Source of the DNA: an uncultured Oscillospiraceae bacterium
GTDB taxonomy: Bacteria; Bacillota; Clostridia; Oscillospirales; Oscillospiraceae
DNA length: 37,041 bases
Assembly: GCA_934636305.1 (NCBI GenBank)
Contig: CAKUAM010000014.1
Span: 1 to 37,041 of the forward strand
Direction of reading: 5' to 3'
The notes under the pieces were generated by a model that saw nothing but the letters and a program-made list of their open reading frames with translations, searched no databases and was not told the DNA's origin. Made by a program: the position numbers and the translations under genes. Positions 16,882 to 25,475 of the stretch are shown here, piece by piece (positions within the stretch are counted from its first letter, which is position 1; each line of letters opens with the position of its first letter).

Positions 16882-17391
16882 ATGGCACTGAGAAAAATCG
16901 TAACGGTCGGCGACCCGATTCTGACGAAGGTTTGCCGCCCGGTGACAAAATTTGACCAGAAGCTTGCAATTCTGATTGAGGATATGATTGAAACCATGCA
17001 CGACGCCAATGGCGTCGGTCTGGCCGGGCCGCAGGTGGGCATTCTGCGCCGCGTCGTCGTCGTGGATACCGGCGAGGAGGATCTGGAGCTGGTGAACCCC
17101 GAGGTTGTCGAGGTCAGCGAACAGACGCAGACCGGGCTGGAGGGCTGTCTGAGCCTGCCGGGCAAGTACGGCATTGTGACCCGGCCGGAGCATGTGGTCG
17201 TCCGGGCGCAGGACCGCTATGGCGACTGGTATGAATACGAGGGCGAGGAGCTGCTGGCACGCTGCTTTATGCATGAGATTGACCATCTGGATGGTCATAT
17301 GTACACAGAAATTGCCGAGAAGATGCTCACACCGGAGGAGCTTGAGGAGCTCAGCCGCCAGCAGGAGGAAGACGAGGAGGACGAGGGCTGA
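16882..17391 (+). CDS. def: Peptide deformylase
   Basis: A 169-residue metal enzyme removing the formyl group from nascent proteins. All three family motifs are visible: GVGLAGPQVGI (motif 1), EGCLSLPGKYG (motif 2, metal-binding Cys) and HEIDHLDGH (motif 3, metal-binding His and catalytic Glu). The C-terminus ends in an acidic stretch (EELEELSRQQEEDEEDEG). The stop and the fmt start share one base (TGATG), which fits their opposing steps in the formyl cycle. Confidence 0.96.
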   Translation: MALRKIVTVGDPILTKVCRPVTKFDQKLAILIEDMIETMHDANGVGLAGPQVGILRRVVVVDTGEEDLELVNPEVVEVSEQTQTGLEGCLSLPGKYGIVTRPEHVVVRAQDRYGDWYEYEGEELLARCFMHEIDHLDGHMYTEIAEKMLTPEELEELSRQQEEDEEDEG

Positions 17392-18308
17392 TGCGGTTGG
17401 TCTTTATGGGAACGCCCGATTTTGCAAAGGTGTGTCTGGAAACACTCTATACACAGGGCTTTGAGATTGCGGGCGTCTATACCAAGCAGGATACACCCAA
17501 GAACCGCGGCATGAAGCTGCTGCCGTCGCCGGTGAAGGAATACGCGCTGTCGGTGGGGCTGCCGGTCTATCAGCCGCAGAGCTTCCGGGACGACGCCGTG
17601 GTGGAGGAGCTTCGTGCGCTGAAGCCGGATCTGCTTGTCGTTGTGGCCTATGGCAAGATTCTGCCGCAGCGTGTGCTGGATCTTGCGCCCTATGGCGCCA
17701 TCAACATGCATGGCAGTATTCTGCCGCAGCTGCGCGGCTCCGCGCCGGTGCAGCGCTCAATCCTGAATCACTGCGATGAGGCAGGCGTCACGGCGATGTA
17801 TCTGTCTGCCGGGATGGACGAGGGCGATATCATTGAGATCCGGAAAACGCCCATTGCGCCGTTGGAGACCTCGGATGAGCTGATGGCGCGGCTGGCACAG
17901 ATTGCAGCGCCGCTCTGCGCCGATACGGTGCGGGCCATCGCTGCCGGCACTGCGCCGCGCACGCCGCAGGAGCAGGAGAAGGCAACCTATGCGCCCATGC
18001 TTTCCAAGGAGGAAAGCCCCATTGACTGGAACCAGCCGGCGCGCTTTGTTGTCGATCATGTGCGCGGGCTTGTGCCCTGGCCGGTGGCGACGGCCAGGCT
18101 GGGCGGCACGGACTTTAAAATTTACCGTGTGGAATACACCGATCAGAAAACGGATCTGGCGCCGGGCTCCCTTGTCGCACTGACGAAAAAGGGGCTGCTT
18201 GTTGCATGCGCGGGCGGCGATGTGCTTCTTGTGCGGGAACTGCAGGCGCAGGGCGGCAAGCGGATGGGCGCGGCGGATTATTTCCGCGGGCACCCCATCA
18301 CCATCTGA
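17391..18308 (+). CDS. fmt: Methionyl-tRNA formyltransferase
   Basis: A 305-residue enzyme that formylates the initiator Met-tRNA using 10-formyl-tetrahydrofolate. It starts LVFMGTPDFAKVCLETL; the folate-binding and catalytic region INMHGSILPQLRGSAPVQRSILN contains the conserved Asn and His, with the catalytic Asp in GMDEGDI. The C-terminal OB-fold domain starts near residue 205. It is translationally coupled to def. In many relatives a zinc metallopeptidase gene follows fmt; here rsmB follows directly after 3 bases. Confidence 0.95.
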   Translation: MRLVFMGTPDFAKVCLETLYTQGFEIAGVYTKQDTPKNRGMKLLPSPVKEYALSVGLPVYQPQSFRDDAVVEELRALKPDLLVVVAYGKILPQRVLDLAPYGAINMHGSILPQLRGSAPVQRSILNHCDEAGVTAMYLSAGMDEGDIIEIRKTPIAPLETSDELMARLAQIAAPLCADTVRAIAAGTAPRTPQEQEKATYAPMLSKEESPIDWNQPARFVVDHVRGLVPWPVATARLGGTDFKIYRVEYTDQKTDLAPGSLVALTKKGLLVACAGGDVLLVRELQAQGGKRMGAADYFRGHPITI

Positions 18309-18311
18309 GCC

Positions 18312-19622
18312 ATGGCAAACGCGAGAACAACGGCGCTGTCGGCGCTGATTGCGGTCAGACGGCAGGGAGCCTGGGCAGACGGCGCGCTCAAGGAGTATCT
18401 TGCGCGTGACCGGCTGGACCGGCGCGACGCGGCGCTGGCGGTGCGGCTGGTGTACGGCGTGGTGCAGAACCGGATGCTGCTGGATTATGATCTGGCGCAG
18501 GTGGTAAGCTGTCCGCTTTCCAGGCTGCAGCCCGTGGTGCTGGATATTCTGCGCCTTGGTGCGTACCAGATTCTGTTTTTGGACAAGATTCCAATCTCAG
18601 CTGCCGTCAACGAGGCGGTTGAGCAGACGAAGGCCTACGCCAACAAGCGCGCGGCGGGGCTGGTGAACGGCTCTTTGCGCGCGCTTGGCCGCAGGAAGGG
18701 GACGCTCCTGCCGCCGCCGGATCTGGCTACAAGATATTCGCATCCGCAGCCGCTGCTTGACTGTCTGCGCACGTCCATGGACGAGGCGCAGCTGGAGGCA
18801 TTTTTGCAGGCGAACAACGAAACGCCCAAAACCGCGCTGCAGGTCAATCCCCTGCTGGCAACGGCGGAGCAGGTGACTGCTGCGCTGGAGCAGGCGCAGA
18901 TCCCATACACGCCGCATCCGTGGCTGCCGGGGTGCTATCTGGTTTCCGGCACGGGCAATCTGGAGCAGCTGCCGCTGTTCCAGTCCGGATGCGTGTATGT
19001 GCAGGACGCCGCGGCGAAGCTTGCCGCCATCGTCTCCGGCGCAGCGCCGGGGATGCAGGTGGCGGACGTCTGTGCGGCGCCCGGCGGCAAGAGCTTTGCC
19101 GCGGCCATGCAGATGGAAAATTGCGGAAGCATCCTTTCCTGCGATCTGCATGCGCACAAGATTGCGCTGATTGAGAAAAATGCGCAGCGGCTCGGCATTT
19201 CGATCCTGAAAGCGGAGCAGCGCGACGCGTCAAAGCCGGACCCGGCGCTGGAGGAGCGGTTTGACGTTGTGATTGCAGACGTTCCGTGCTCCGGCCTCGG
19301 CGTTATCCGCAAAAAGCCGGATATCCGCTATAAGGCGCTGGACGCCATTGAGCGTTTGCCGCAGGTGCAGCAGGCAATTTTGCAGACGGCCAGCCGGTAT
19401 GTAAAGCCCGGCGGCGTGCTGCTCTACAGCACGTGTACGGTGCGCCGGGAGGAAAATGAAGGCGTCTGTCTGCCGTTTCTGCAGACGCATGCGGAATTTT
19501 CGGCGGAGCCGTTTCCGGTGCCGGGGCTGTCGGAACTTGGGAAAAGCGGTATGGCGACGCTTTGGCCGCAGCTGCATGAGGCGGATGGTTTTTTCATCTG
19601 TAAACTGAGGAAACAGAAATGA
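18312..19622 (+). CDS. rsmB: 16S rRNA m5C967 methyltransferase RsmB
   Basis: A 436-residue protein. Residues 1 to about 135 form a NusB-like RNA-binding domain (ARTTALSALIAVRRQGAWAD, LDKIPISAAVNEAVEQTKAY). The SAM-dependent methyltransferase domain follows, with ADVCAAPGGKSFAAA, the motif IV cysteine in DVPCSGLGVIRKKPDIR and the nucleophilic cysteine in YSTCTVRREENEGV. It methylates C967 of 16S rRNA in characterised relatives. The start lies 3 bases after fmt with only a weak ribosome-binding site, so coupling to fmt translation is likely. It overlaps rlmN by 4 bases. Confidence 0.93.
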   Translation: MANARTTALSALIAVRRQGAWADGALKEYLARDRLDRRDAALAVRLVYGVVQNRMLLDYDLAQVVSCPLSRLQPVVLDILRLGAYQILFLDKIPISAAVNEAVEQTKAYANKRAAGLVNGSLRALGRRKGTLLPPPDLATRYSHPQPLLDCLRTSMDEAQLEAFLQANNETPKTALQVNPLLATAEQVTAALEQAQIPYTPHPWLPGCYLVSGTGNLEQLPLFQSGCVYVQDAAAKLAAIVSGAAPGMQVADVCAAPGGKSFAAAMQMENCGSILSCDLHAHKIALIEKNAQRLGISILKAEQRDASKPDPALEERFDVVIADVPCSGLGVIRKKPDIRYKALDAIERLPQVQQAILQTASRYVKPGGVLLYSTCTVRREENEGVCLPFLQTHAEFSAEPFPVPGLSELGKSGMATLWPQLHEADGFFICKLRKQK

Positions 19623-20647
19623 AGCAGGATATCAAATCCATGACGCTCGCCGAGCTGCAGGAGGCATTTGCCGCGCTCGGTGAGCCAGGCTTCCGCGCCA
19701 AGCAGGTCTTTACCTGGCTGCATCGCGGGGCAACATCATTTGACGCGATGACGAATCTGTCAAAGCCGCTGCGGGAAAAGCTGGATGGGCTTTTTTACAT
19801 CACTGCGCCGACTGTGGCGCGCAAGCAGATCTCGAAGCTGGACGGCACAATCAAATATCTCTGGAGGCTGCGCGACGGCAACTGCGTGGAGTCGGTTGTC
19901 ATGCAGTATCATCACGGCAACACGGTCTGCATTTCTTCCGAGGTTGGCTGCCCGATGGGCTGCAAATTCTGTGCGTCGACGATTGGCGGGCTTGTCCGGC
20001 GGCTGGAGCCGTCGGAGCTTGTGGATCAGGTGCTGTTTTCCCAGCTCGACTCGGGGCTGGAAATTTCCAACATTGTTTTGATGGGCATCGGGGAGCCGCT
20101 GGATAACTTTGAGAATGTCATGCGCTTTCTGGAACTCATCAACGCGCCGGAGGGCATGCATATCGGCATGCGTCACATCAGCCTGTCCACGTGCGGGCTG
20201 GTGGATAAGATTGAGCGGCTGGCGGAGCGGAATCTGCAGCTGACGCTGTCTGTTTCGCTCCACTCGCCGGACGATGCATCGAGAAGCAAAATTATGCCGG
20301 TCAACCGCCGCTGGCCCGTCGATACGCTGCTGGCGGCCTGCCGGGCCTATTTTGAAAAGACCGGACGGCGTATTTCGTTTGAATACACCATGATCAGCGG
20401 CGTCAGCGACTCGCCGGAGCAGGCGGAGCTGCTGGCAAAAAAGCTGGCCGGGATGGGCGCGCATGTGAATATGATCCCGCTGAACAATGTCACAGAGAGC
20501 GGCCTGCACGCGTCTTCGCCGCAGGCAATCCGCCGCTTCCAGACCATTTTGGAACAGCATGGGATCACTGCAACGCTCCGGCGCACGCTCGGCAGCGACA
20601 TCGACGCGTCGTGCGGCCAGCTGCGGCGGAAATACGAATCAACCTGA
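19619..20647 (+). CDS. rlmN: 23S rRNA/tRNA m2A methyltransferase RlmN
   Basis: A 342-residue radical-SAM enzyme that methylates C2 of A2503 in 23S rRNA and of A37 in some tRNAs. The cluster motif is GCPMGCKFC (CxxxCxxC). SSEVGCPMG, IVLMGIGEPLDN and FEYTMISGVSD are typical. The C-terminal DIDASCGQLR carries the catalytic cysteine that becomes methylated, and RlmN rather than Cfr is favoured by operon position and overall layout. Its start overlaps the rsmB stop by 4 bases. Confidence 0.95.
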   Translation: MKQDIKSMTLAELQEAFAALGEPGFRAKQVFTWLHRGATSFDAMTNLSKPLREKLDGLFYITAPTVARKQISKLDGTIKYLWRLRDGNCVESVVMQYHHGNTVCISSEVGCPMGCKFCASTIGGLVRRLEPSELVDQVLFSQLDSGLEISNIVLMGIGEPLDNFENVMRFLELINAPEGMHIGMRHISLSTCGLVDKIERLAERNLQLTLSVSLHSPDDASRSKIMPVNRRWPVDTLLAACRAYFEKTGRRISFEYTMISGVSDSPEQAELLAKKLAGMGAHVNMIPLNNVTESGLHASSPQAIRRFQTILEQHGITATLRRTLGSDIDASCGQLRRKYEST

Positions 20648-20663
20648 CAAAGGAGGAATTGCC

Positions 20664-21395
20664 ATGCAGACATGGGGATTGACAGACCAGGGCAATATCC
20701 GCGAGCAGAATCAGGATTCCTACGCGATTGTCCCCTTCGGGCGTGACCGCGTGCTCATGATTGTCTGCGACGGCATGGGTGGCGCAAAGTCCGGAAACGT
20801 GGCAAGTGCGCTTGCGGTGGAGGTCTTTACGGATGAGGTGCGCCGCACGCAGAAGCCTGCAATGACGGCGGAAAAGGCGGCGAGGATGCTGCGCGGCGCG
20901 CTGGAGCTTGCCAACCGCGCAGTATATGAGCAGTCACAGCTGAGCGAGGACTTCACCGGTATGGGGACGACGCTTGTGGCGGCGTGGCTCAGCCGGGATC
21001 TGGCTGTCATTGTCAACGTCGGGGACAGCCGTGCCTATCACTTTACCAAAGAGGATGTTTCGCTTGTCACGCGCGACCATTCCATGGTTGCGTATATGGT
21101 CGAGCGGGGAGAGCTGACGCAGGAGCAGGCCAAGCTCCACCCCGGTAAAAATGTGATTACCCGCGCCGTCGGCACGGAGCCGGAGGTTGAGGGAGACATT
21201 TTTATCTGCAAGCTGCGCAAGGATGAGTGTCTGCTTCTGTGCTCGGATGGTCTGTCCAATGAGATGGCGGATCAGGAGATGCTGTTTGAGGTTGTGCACG
21301 GCATCAACAAGAGCGATTGCTGCCAGAGGCTGCTGCATATTGCGAAAAAGCGCGGCGCGCCGGATAACGTGACCGTCGCGCTGGCGGTGGTATGA
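20664..21395 (+). CDS. prpC: PP2C-type serine/threonine phosphatase PrpC
   Basis: A 243-residue PPM/PP2C phosphatase that reverses phosphorylation by the neighbouring PrkC kinase. Motifs: GNIREQNQDSYAI, the metal-binding VCDGMGGAKSGNVAS, GTTLVAAWL, NVGDSRAY, TRDHSMVAYMVERGELT, LLCSDGLSNEM and GAPDNVTVALAVV. All metal-binding Asp residues look intact. The ATG at 20664 follows AAAGGAGG by about 7 bases; longer upstream frames overlap rlmN and lack the family start. It precedes prkC as in most Firmicutes. Confidence 0.95.
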   Translation: MQTWGLTDQGNIREQNQDSYAIVPFGRDRVLMIVCDGMGGAKSGNVASALAVEVFTDEVRRTQKPAMTAEKAARMLRGALELANRAVYEQSQLSEDFTGMGTTLVAAWLSRDLAVIVNVGDSRAYHFTKEDVSLVTRDHSMVAYMVERGELTQEQAKLHPGKNVITRAVGTEPEVEGDIFICKLRKDECLLLCSDGLSNEMADQEMLFEVVHGINKSDCCQRLLHIAKKRGAPDNVTVALAVV

Positions 21396-21442
21396 CGGCG
21401 GAGGCGCAGCATGCACGATTTTCTGAAAAAGGAGCGAACCTG

Positions 21443-23707
21443 ATGGACCGATACATAGGCAAGCTATTGGATAATCGCTACGAGATCCTGGAAAAGATCG
21501 GCTCCGGCGGCATGGCGGACGTCTACAAGGCGCGCTGCCACCGGCTCAACCGGCTCGTAGCAATCAAAATACTCAAAGAGGAGCTGTCGCAGGACGCAGA
21601 GTTCCGCCGGCGGTTCCATGCCGAGTCACAGGCCGTTGCCATGCTCTCACACCCGAATATTGTGAGCGTGTACGACGTGTCGCACTCGGATAACATCGAT
21701 TATATTGTCATGGAGCTGATTGAGGGAATTACGCTCAAGCAGTATATGGAGCAGAAGGGGACGCTCAACTGGCGGGAGGCGCTGCATTTTGCCACGCAGA
21801 TCTGCAAGGCGCTTGAGCATGCGCACAGCCGCGGCATTGTCCACCGGGATATCAAGCCCCATAACATCATGATTTTAAAGGACGGCAGCGTCAAGGTTGC
21901 AGACTTTGGCATTGCGCGCGTGTCCTCCGCGCAGAATACGCTGACGCGCGAGGCGCTGGGCTCCGTCCATTATATTTCTCCGGAGCAGGCCAAGGGCGCG
22001 CAGGTGGACTGCCGCGCGGATCTGTATGCGCTGGGCGTGGTGATGTATGAGATGCTGACCGGCCGGCCGCCCTATGACGGGGATACGCCGGTATCCGTCG
22101 CCATTCAGCATATCAACGGCCACCCGACCATGCCGCGTGAACTGAATCCCTCCATTCCCGCAGGGCTGGAGCAGATCACCATGCACGCCATGACGGCGGA
22201 TCTTTCCAAGCGCTACCCGACGGCAACGCGGATGCTGCATGATCTGGAGGAGTTCCGCAAGGATCCGAATATTGTCTTTGATTTTTCCGCCGAGGCGGAC
22301 AGCATTGACGTGCAGCGGTTAATCAATGACCCGAGCTACATGCCGAAGGGGCTTGGCCGGACGAACGCGGTCAAGCGTCCGCTGGCAGAGCAGGTTGCAA
22401 AGAAGAAGCAGGAGCAGGGGAAAAAGGAGGAGCAGGATGCCTCCCGCCGCGGCAGCCGCATTGCATTGATTGCCGGGATTGTGTGCATTGCGATGGCAGT
22501 GCTTGTGATCTGCTATTTCCTGTATAACTACTTCTTCTCCGGCCTGTTCAGCAAGACCGATGAGGTACAGGTGCCAAGCTTCGTTGGCCAGTACGCGGAG
22601 AATATCCGGCAGGAGGATTATCCGGATTTCGTCATTGAGATCGGCAGCTATGTGGAAAGCACACAATATGCAGCCGGCATGGTCGCAGACCAGTCTCCTG
22701 CGCCGGAAAAGACCGTGAAGGTCGGCAGCACGGTGAAGCTGACCGTTTCAACGGGAGCCAGTGAAATTAAAATGCCGAACCTGGTCAATCTGGCGCAGCA
22801 GAATGCAGAGCTTTCGCTGCAGCAGCTTGGGCTGGGGCTGAACGTTACAATCCAGCAGCAGAAAAGCGATGTCTACACCGAGGGATATGTGATTGAAACC
22901 TCTCCCGCGGCAGGAGAAACGCTCAGTGAGGGGAAGACCGTGACGCTGGTGGTGTCGCTGGGGCCGGATGTCGAGCTTGTCGCCGTGCCGACGCTTGTCG
23001 GCGAGGATGTGGACAAGGCGCTTGAGATGATTACCGACGCCGGACTGCAGCAAGGCAGTCTCCGCTATGATGACAGTGACCTGCCGAAGGATACAGTCAC
23101 GTTCCAGTCCATTGCGGGCGGAGAAAAGGTCAAGAAGGACACCGTGATCAATCTGCGCGTGTCCAGAGGGCCGGAGGAGGCGGCAACGCCTGTCGTAACG
23201 AGTCTCACGCAGGACCAGGTGGTCAGCGTGGGCGACAGCGTGACGCTGTCTGTTTCTGCCTATGCCCCGGACGAGGGAACGCTGCGCTACGCATGGTATA
23301 TGAGCGCGGACGCAAGCTATGACGATGCCACGCTTGTCTCAAGAAGCAGGGAGGGCAACACCTCCTGCAAGGTGGATACGTCCGAGCCTGGTAAATACTA
23401 TTACTTCTGCACCATTGAAAATACGCTCGATGATACGAAGCAGACGAAGGATACCGATCTCATTGAGATTGTTGTACAGGAAAAGAGCACGGAAAAGACC
23501 ATTGAGGTCATTCTGCCGAATGACAGCACGCTCCACGAGGTGACCGTCTATGTGGACGGTGTGCGCCAGTATGGCCCGACCTCTGTGACCATCACCGACA
23601 GCGCCAATGTGACGCTGCAGGTGCCGATTCATGGCAGCGGTACATTGCCGGTTGATGTGTATCTTGACGGCGTGATCTATGATTCTCAGCTAGTATCGTT
23701 CGAATAA
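21443..23707 (+). CDS. prkC: PASTA-domain Ser/Thr protein kinase PrkC
   Basis: A 754-residue membrane kinase sensing cell-wall fragments. The Gly-rich loop is KIGSGGMADVYKA (near residue 18), VAIKIL has the ATP-binding lysine, the catalytic loop is HRDIKPHN (about 133) and the metal motif DFG is near 153. A basic Lys/Glu-rich linker precedes one membrane segment at about 340-363. Three extracellular PASTA domains follow (about 373-438, 439-510, 512-576). The remaining 175 residues, with an Ig-like sandwich (RYAWYMSADASYDD, YYFCTIENTLDDTKQ), are an extra C-terminal extension. The ATG at 21443 is chosen for AAGGAG 9 bases upstream and the usual MDRYIGKLLDNRYEI start; an ATG at 21392 overlaps the prpC stop but adds an atypical leader. 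Confidence 0.95.
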   Translation: MDRYIGKLLDNRYEILEKIGSGGMADVYKARCHRLNRLVAIKILKEELSQDAEFRRRFHAESQAVAMLSHPNIVSVYDVSHSDNIDYIVMELIEGITLKQYMEQKGTLNWREALHFATQICKALEHAHSRGIVHRDIKPHNIMILKDGSVKVADFGIARVSSAQNTLTREALGSVHYISPEQAKGAQVDCRADLYALGVVMYEMLTGRPPYDGDTPVSVAIQHINGHPTMPRELNPSIPAGLEQITMHAMTADLSKRYPTATRMLHDLEEFRKDPNIVFDFSAEADSIDVQRLINDPSYMPKGLGRTNAVKRPLAEQVAKKKQEQGKKEEQDASRRGSRIALIAGIVCIAMAVLVICYFLYNYFFSGLFSKTDEVQVPSFVGQYAENIRQEDYPDFVIEIGSYVESTQYAAGMVADQSPAPEKTVKVGSTVKLTVSTGASEIKMPNLVNLAQQNAELSLQQLGLGLNVTIQQQKSDVYTEGYVIETSPAAGETLSEGKTVTLVVSLGPDVELVAVPTLVGEDVDKALEMITDAGLQQGSLRYDDSDLPKDTVTFQSIAGGEKVKKDTVINLRVSRGPEEAATPVVTSLTQDQVVSVGDSVTLSVSAYAPDEGTLRYAWYMSADASYDDATLVSRSREGNTSCKVDTSEPGKYYYFCTIENTLDDTKQTKDTDLIEIVVQEKSTEKTIEVILPNDSTLHEVTVYVDGVRQYGPTSVTITDSANVTLQVPIHGSGTLPVDVYLDGVIYDSQLVSFE

Positions 23708-23717
23708 GGCGGTTTGC

Positions 23718-24596
23718 ATGGAAGAAAACAGAATTATCAAGGCAATCAGCGGCTTTTACTATGTCCAGACTGAAACCGGTGTGGTGGAGTGCAAGGCACG
23801 CGGCCGGTTCCGCAGACAGGAGCAGTCGCCGCTCGTGGGAGATTTCGTGCGCATCACCCGCCAGGGGGAGAAGGGCGTACTGGAGGAGATTTTGCCACGG
23901 AAGAATACATTTATCCGTCCGGCAATTGCAAATATTGACCAGCTGATCGTGCTGGCCTCCTGTGCGGTGCCCGTGACAGAGCCGTTTCTGATTGACCGCG
24001 TGCTGGCCATTGCGCAGCTGCAGCAGGTTGCCGCGATTGTCTGCATCAACAAGGACGATCTGGCCCCGGCTGCGCCGCTGGCTGGGATCTACCGCCGGGC
24101 GGGGATCCCGGTGATTGTGACGAGCGCGCAGACCGGAGAGGGCATCGACGAGCTGCGTCGGGCGCTGGCTGGAAAGCTGTCCTGCCTGACCGGCAATTCC
24201 GGCGTGGGCAAATCGAGCCTTCTCAACCGGGTGTGCCCGACGCTGGAGCTTCCGGTCGGGGAGGTCTCGCAGAAGCTGGGCCGCGGACGGCACACCACGC
24301 GCCATATTGAGCTTTATACGCTGACGCCGGATACCTTTGTGGCGGATACGCCGGGCTTTTCTGCGTTTGACACAGAGCGTATGGAGCTGGTGCACAAGGA
24401 GCAGCTGCAGGACGCGTTTGTGGAGTTTGCACCGTATCTGGGGCATTGCCAGTTCCCGGACTGCGCGCACCGGAAGGAGCCCGGGTGCGCAGTGCGCCAG
24501 GCGCTGGCCGGGGGGAAAATCGGTCAGACGCGCTATGACAGCTATGAGAGGCTGTATGAGATGGCAAGCCAGATCAAAAGCTGGGAGATGAAATAA
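23718..24596 (+). CDS. rsgA: Ribosome small-subunit GTPase RsgA
   Basis: A 292-residue circularly permuted GTPase that checks maturation of the 30S subunit. An N-terminal OB-fold (IIKAISGFYYVQTETGVVECKARG) precedes the permuted motifs: NKDD (G4), TSAQTGEG (G5), TGNSGVGKSSLLN (G1), RGRHTTRH (G2) and DTPGFSAF (G3). The C-terminal zinc knuckle is CQFPDCAH with EPGCAV. The ribosome-binding site is weak (GGCGG). It is the last gene of the long operon; rpe and thiN, which often follow, are absent and a repeat region lies downstream. Confidence 0.95.
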   Translation: MEENRIIKAISGFYYVQTETGVVECKARGRFRRQEQSPLVGDFVRITRQGEKGVLEEILPRKNTFIRPAIANIDQLIVLASCAVPVTEPFLIDRVLAIAQLQQVAAIVCINKDDLAPAAPLAGIYRRAGIPVIVTSAQTGEGIDELRRALAGKLSCLTGNSGVGKSSLLNRVCPTLELPVGEVSQKLGRGRHTTRHIELYTLTPDTFVADTPGFSAFDTERMELVHKEQLQDAFVEFAPYLGHCQFPDCAHRKEPGCAVRQALAGGKIGQTRYDSYERLYEMASQIKSWEMK

Positions 24597-24730
24597 TCAA
24601 TCGGCTGGAGACTGAGCCAGTAGGTAGGGATGCGTCCAACACGCCAGCTTTCCTGTTTGCTTCTGCGGGAGAGGGAAAAGCTTTGCAATAGTTTCTTTTT
24701 TGTGCTGTCTGTACAATCTGGGGATGTTCA

Positions 24731-25413
24731 GTGTGTTTCATCCTTTCTTTCTCGCTTCTCCGAGAAAGAAAGTATGGCGCGTCAGAAACGGTCACGACGG
24801 AACGAGCCACCGCAAGCGATGGCTCTAATCCTATGTGGCCGCTTCTTCCTTTCCAAACCGCAAACGCTTCGCTGGTTTGCGGTTTGGAGCCCGGGGGATT
24901 TCGATTTCCCTCAGACTTCGTCAGAATCAAAGCTTCCGAAACGAAGCCTTGCGCAGCAAGGCTTCTTATTCTGGCGCTTTGTTCCTCCTCTTGCGATGCA
25001 GACCGCAGGCTGGGTCTGCATCGCAGAAACCGCTTCGGTTTTCTTGAATCTTTCCCGCGTTGTCTGGAAGCCCAATGCGAATCCGCACTGCGTAGCAAAT
25101 TTTGCTGGCAGTACGGATTTTTTGCACCTATGAAACTGCAACTGCTGTCAAATTTGATTCCGAAATGACGGGCGGCGCGTAGTAAGACGCGGTGAGGTGA
25201 GTTGGTGCGATATGAGTACTGCCCAATCTGTTTCTCACCTAAATTCAGATGCAGATTGCACCAAACGTACCCAAGCGCCCCTTTTCTCCCCCATCTTTTC
25301 CGGCAGCCAACCAGCGACATCGTCGCTGGTTGGAAAGGAAGAAACGGCCACAGAGGATCAGAGACGGCGTTTACGGCGGCTCGTTCTGTCGTGGCCGTTT
25401 CTGACGCGCCGTC
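24731..25413 (-). repeat. Hairpin-mosaic repeat, copy R3 (large, with terminal inverted repeats)
   Basis: A 680-bp intergenic mosaic. It includes the GAGAAG-loop hairpin (24743-24754/24761-24772), a 13-bp hairpin at 24853-24865/24875-24887, a 10-bp one at 24943-24952/24956-24965, a 13-bp one at 24992-25004/25013-25025 and a 12-bp one at 25307-25318/25322-25333. The core 24776-25410 is bounded by perfect 16-bp inverted ends (GGCGCGTCAGAAACGG), and similarity extends inward for about 80 bp. Bases 25045-25303 match 32431-32690 in opposite orientation. Open frames run through it in several directions but carry no recognisable domain; I do not call a gene. 24597-24730 also holds nothing I can support. 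Confidence 0.8.
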
Positions 25414-25438
25414 GGAAGCCAAACAAACCTGATCATTT

Positions 25439-25475
25439 AAAATTGCCAGGGACGCATTGCGTCCCTGGCAATTTT
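25439..25475. terminator. Bidirectional terminator at the flotillin 3' end
   Basis: AAAATTGCCAGGGACGC and its perfect complement form a 17-bp stem with a 3-base loop, followed by TT on the plus strand and by TAAATG-type sequence on the minus. It ends exactly where the flotillin stop begins. Confidence 0.85.

Noticed and set aside
21392..21442. An earlier ATG for prkC overlapping the prpC stop
   Set aside because: It adds 17 atypical residues, while the ATG at 21443 has AAGGAG at the right distance and the family N-terminus.
24574..25422. A 282-codon open frame on the minus strand and several others on the plus strand across the repeat region
   Set aside because: They follow hairpins and shared repeat modules, have no recognisable domain, lack a good ribosome-binding site and occur in several frames at once. 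They are best explained as by-products of the GC-rich repeat.
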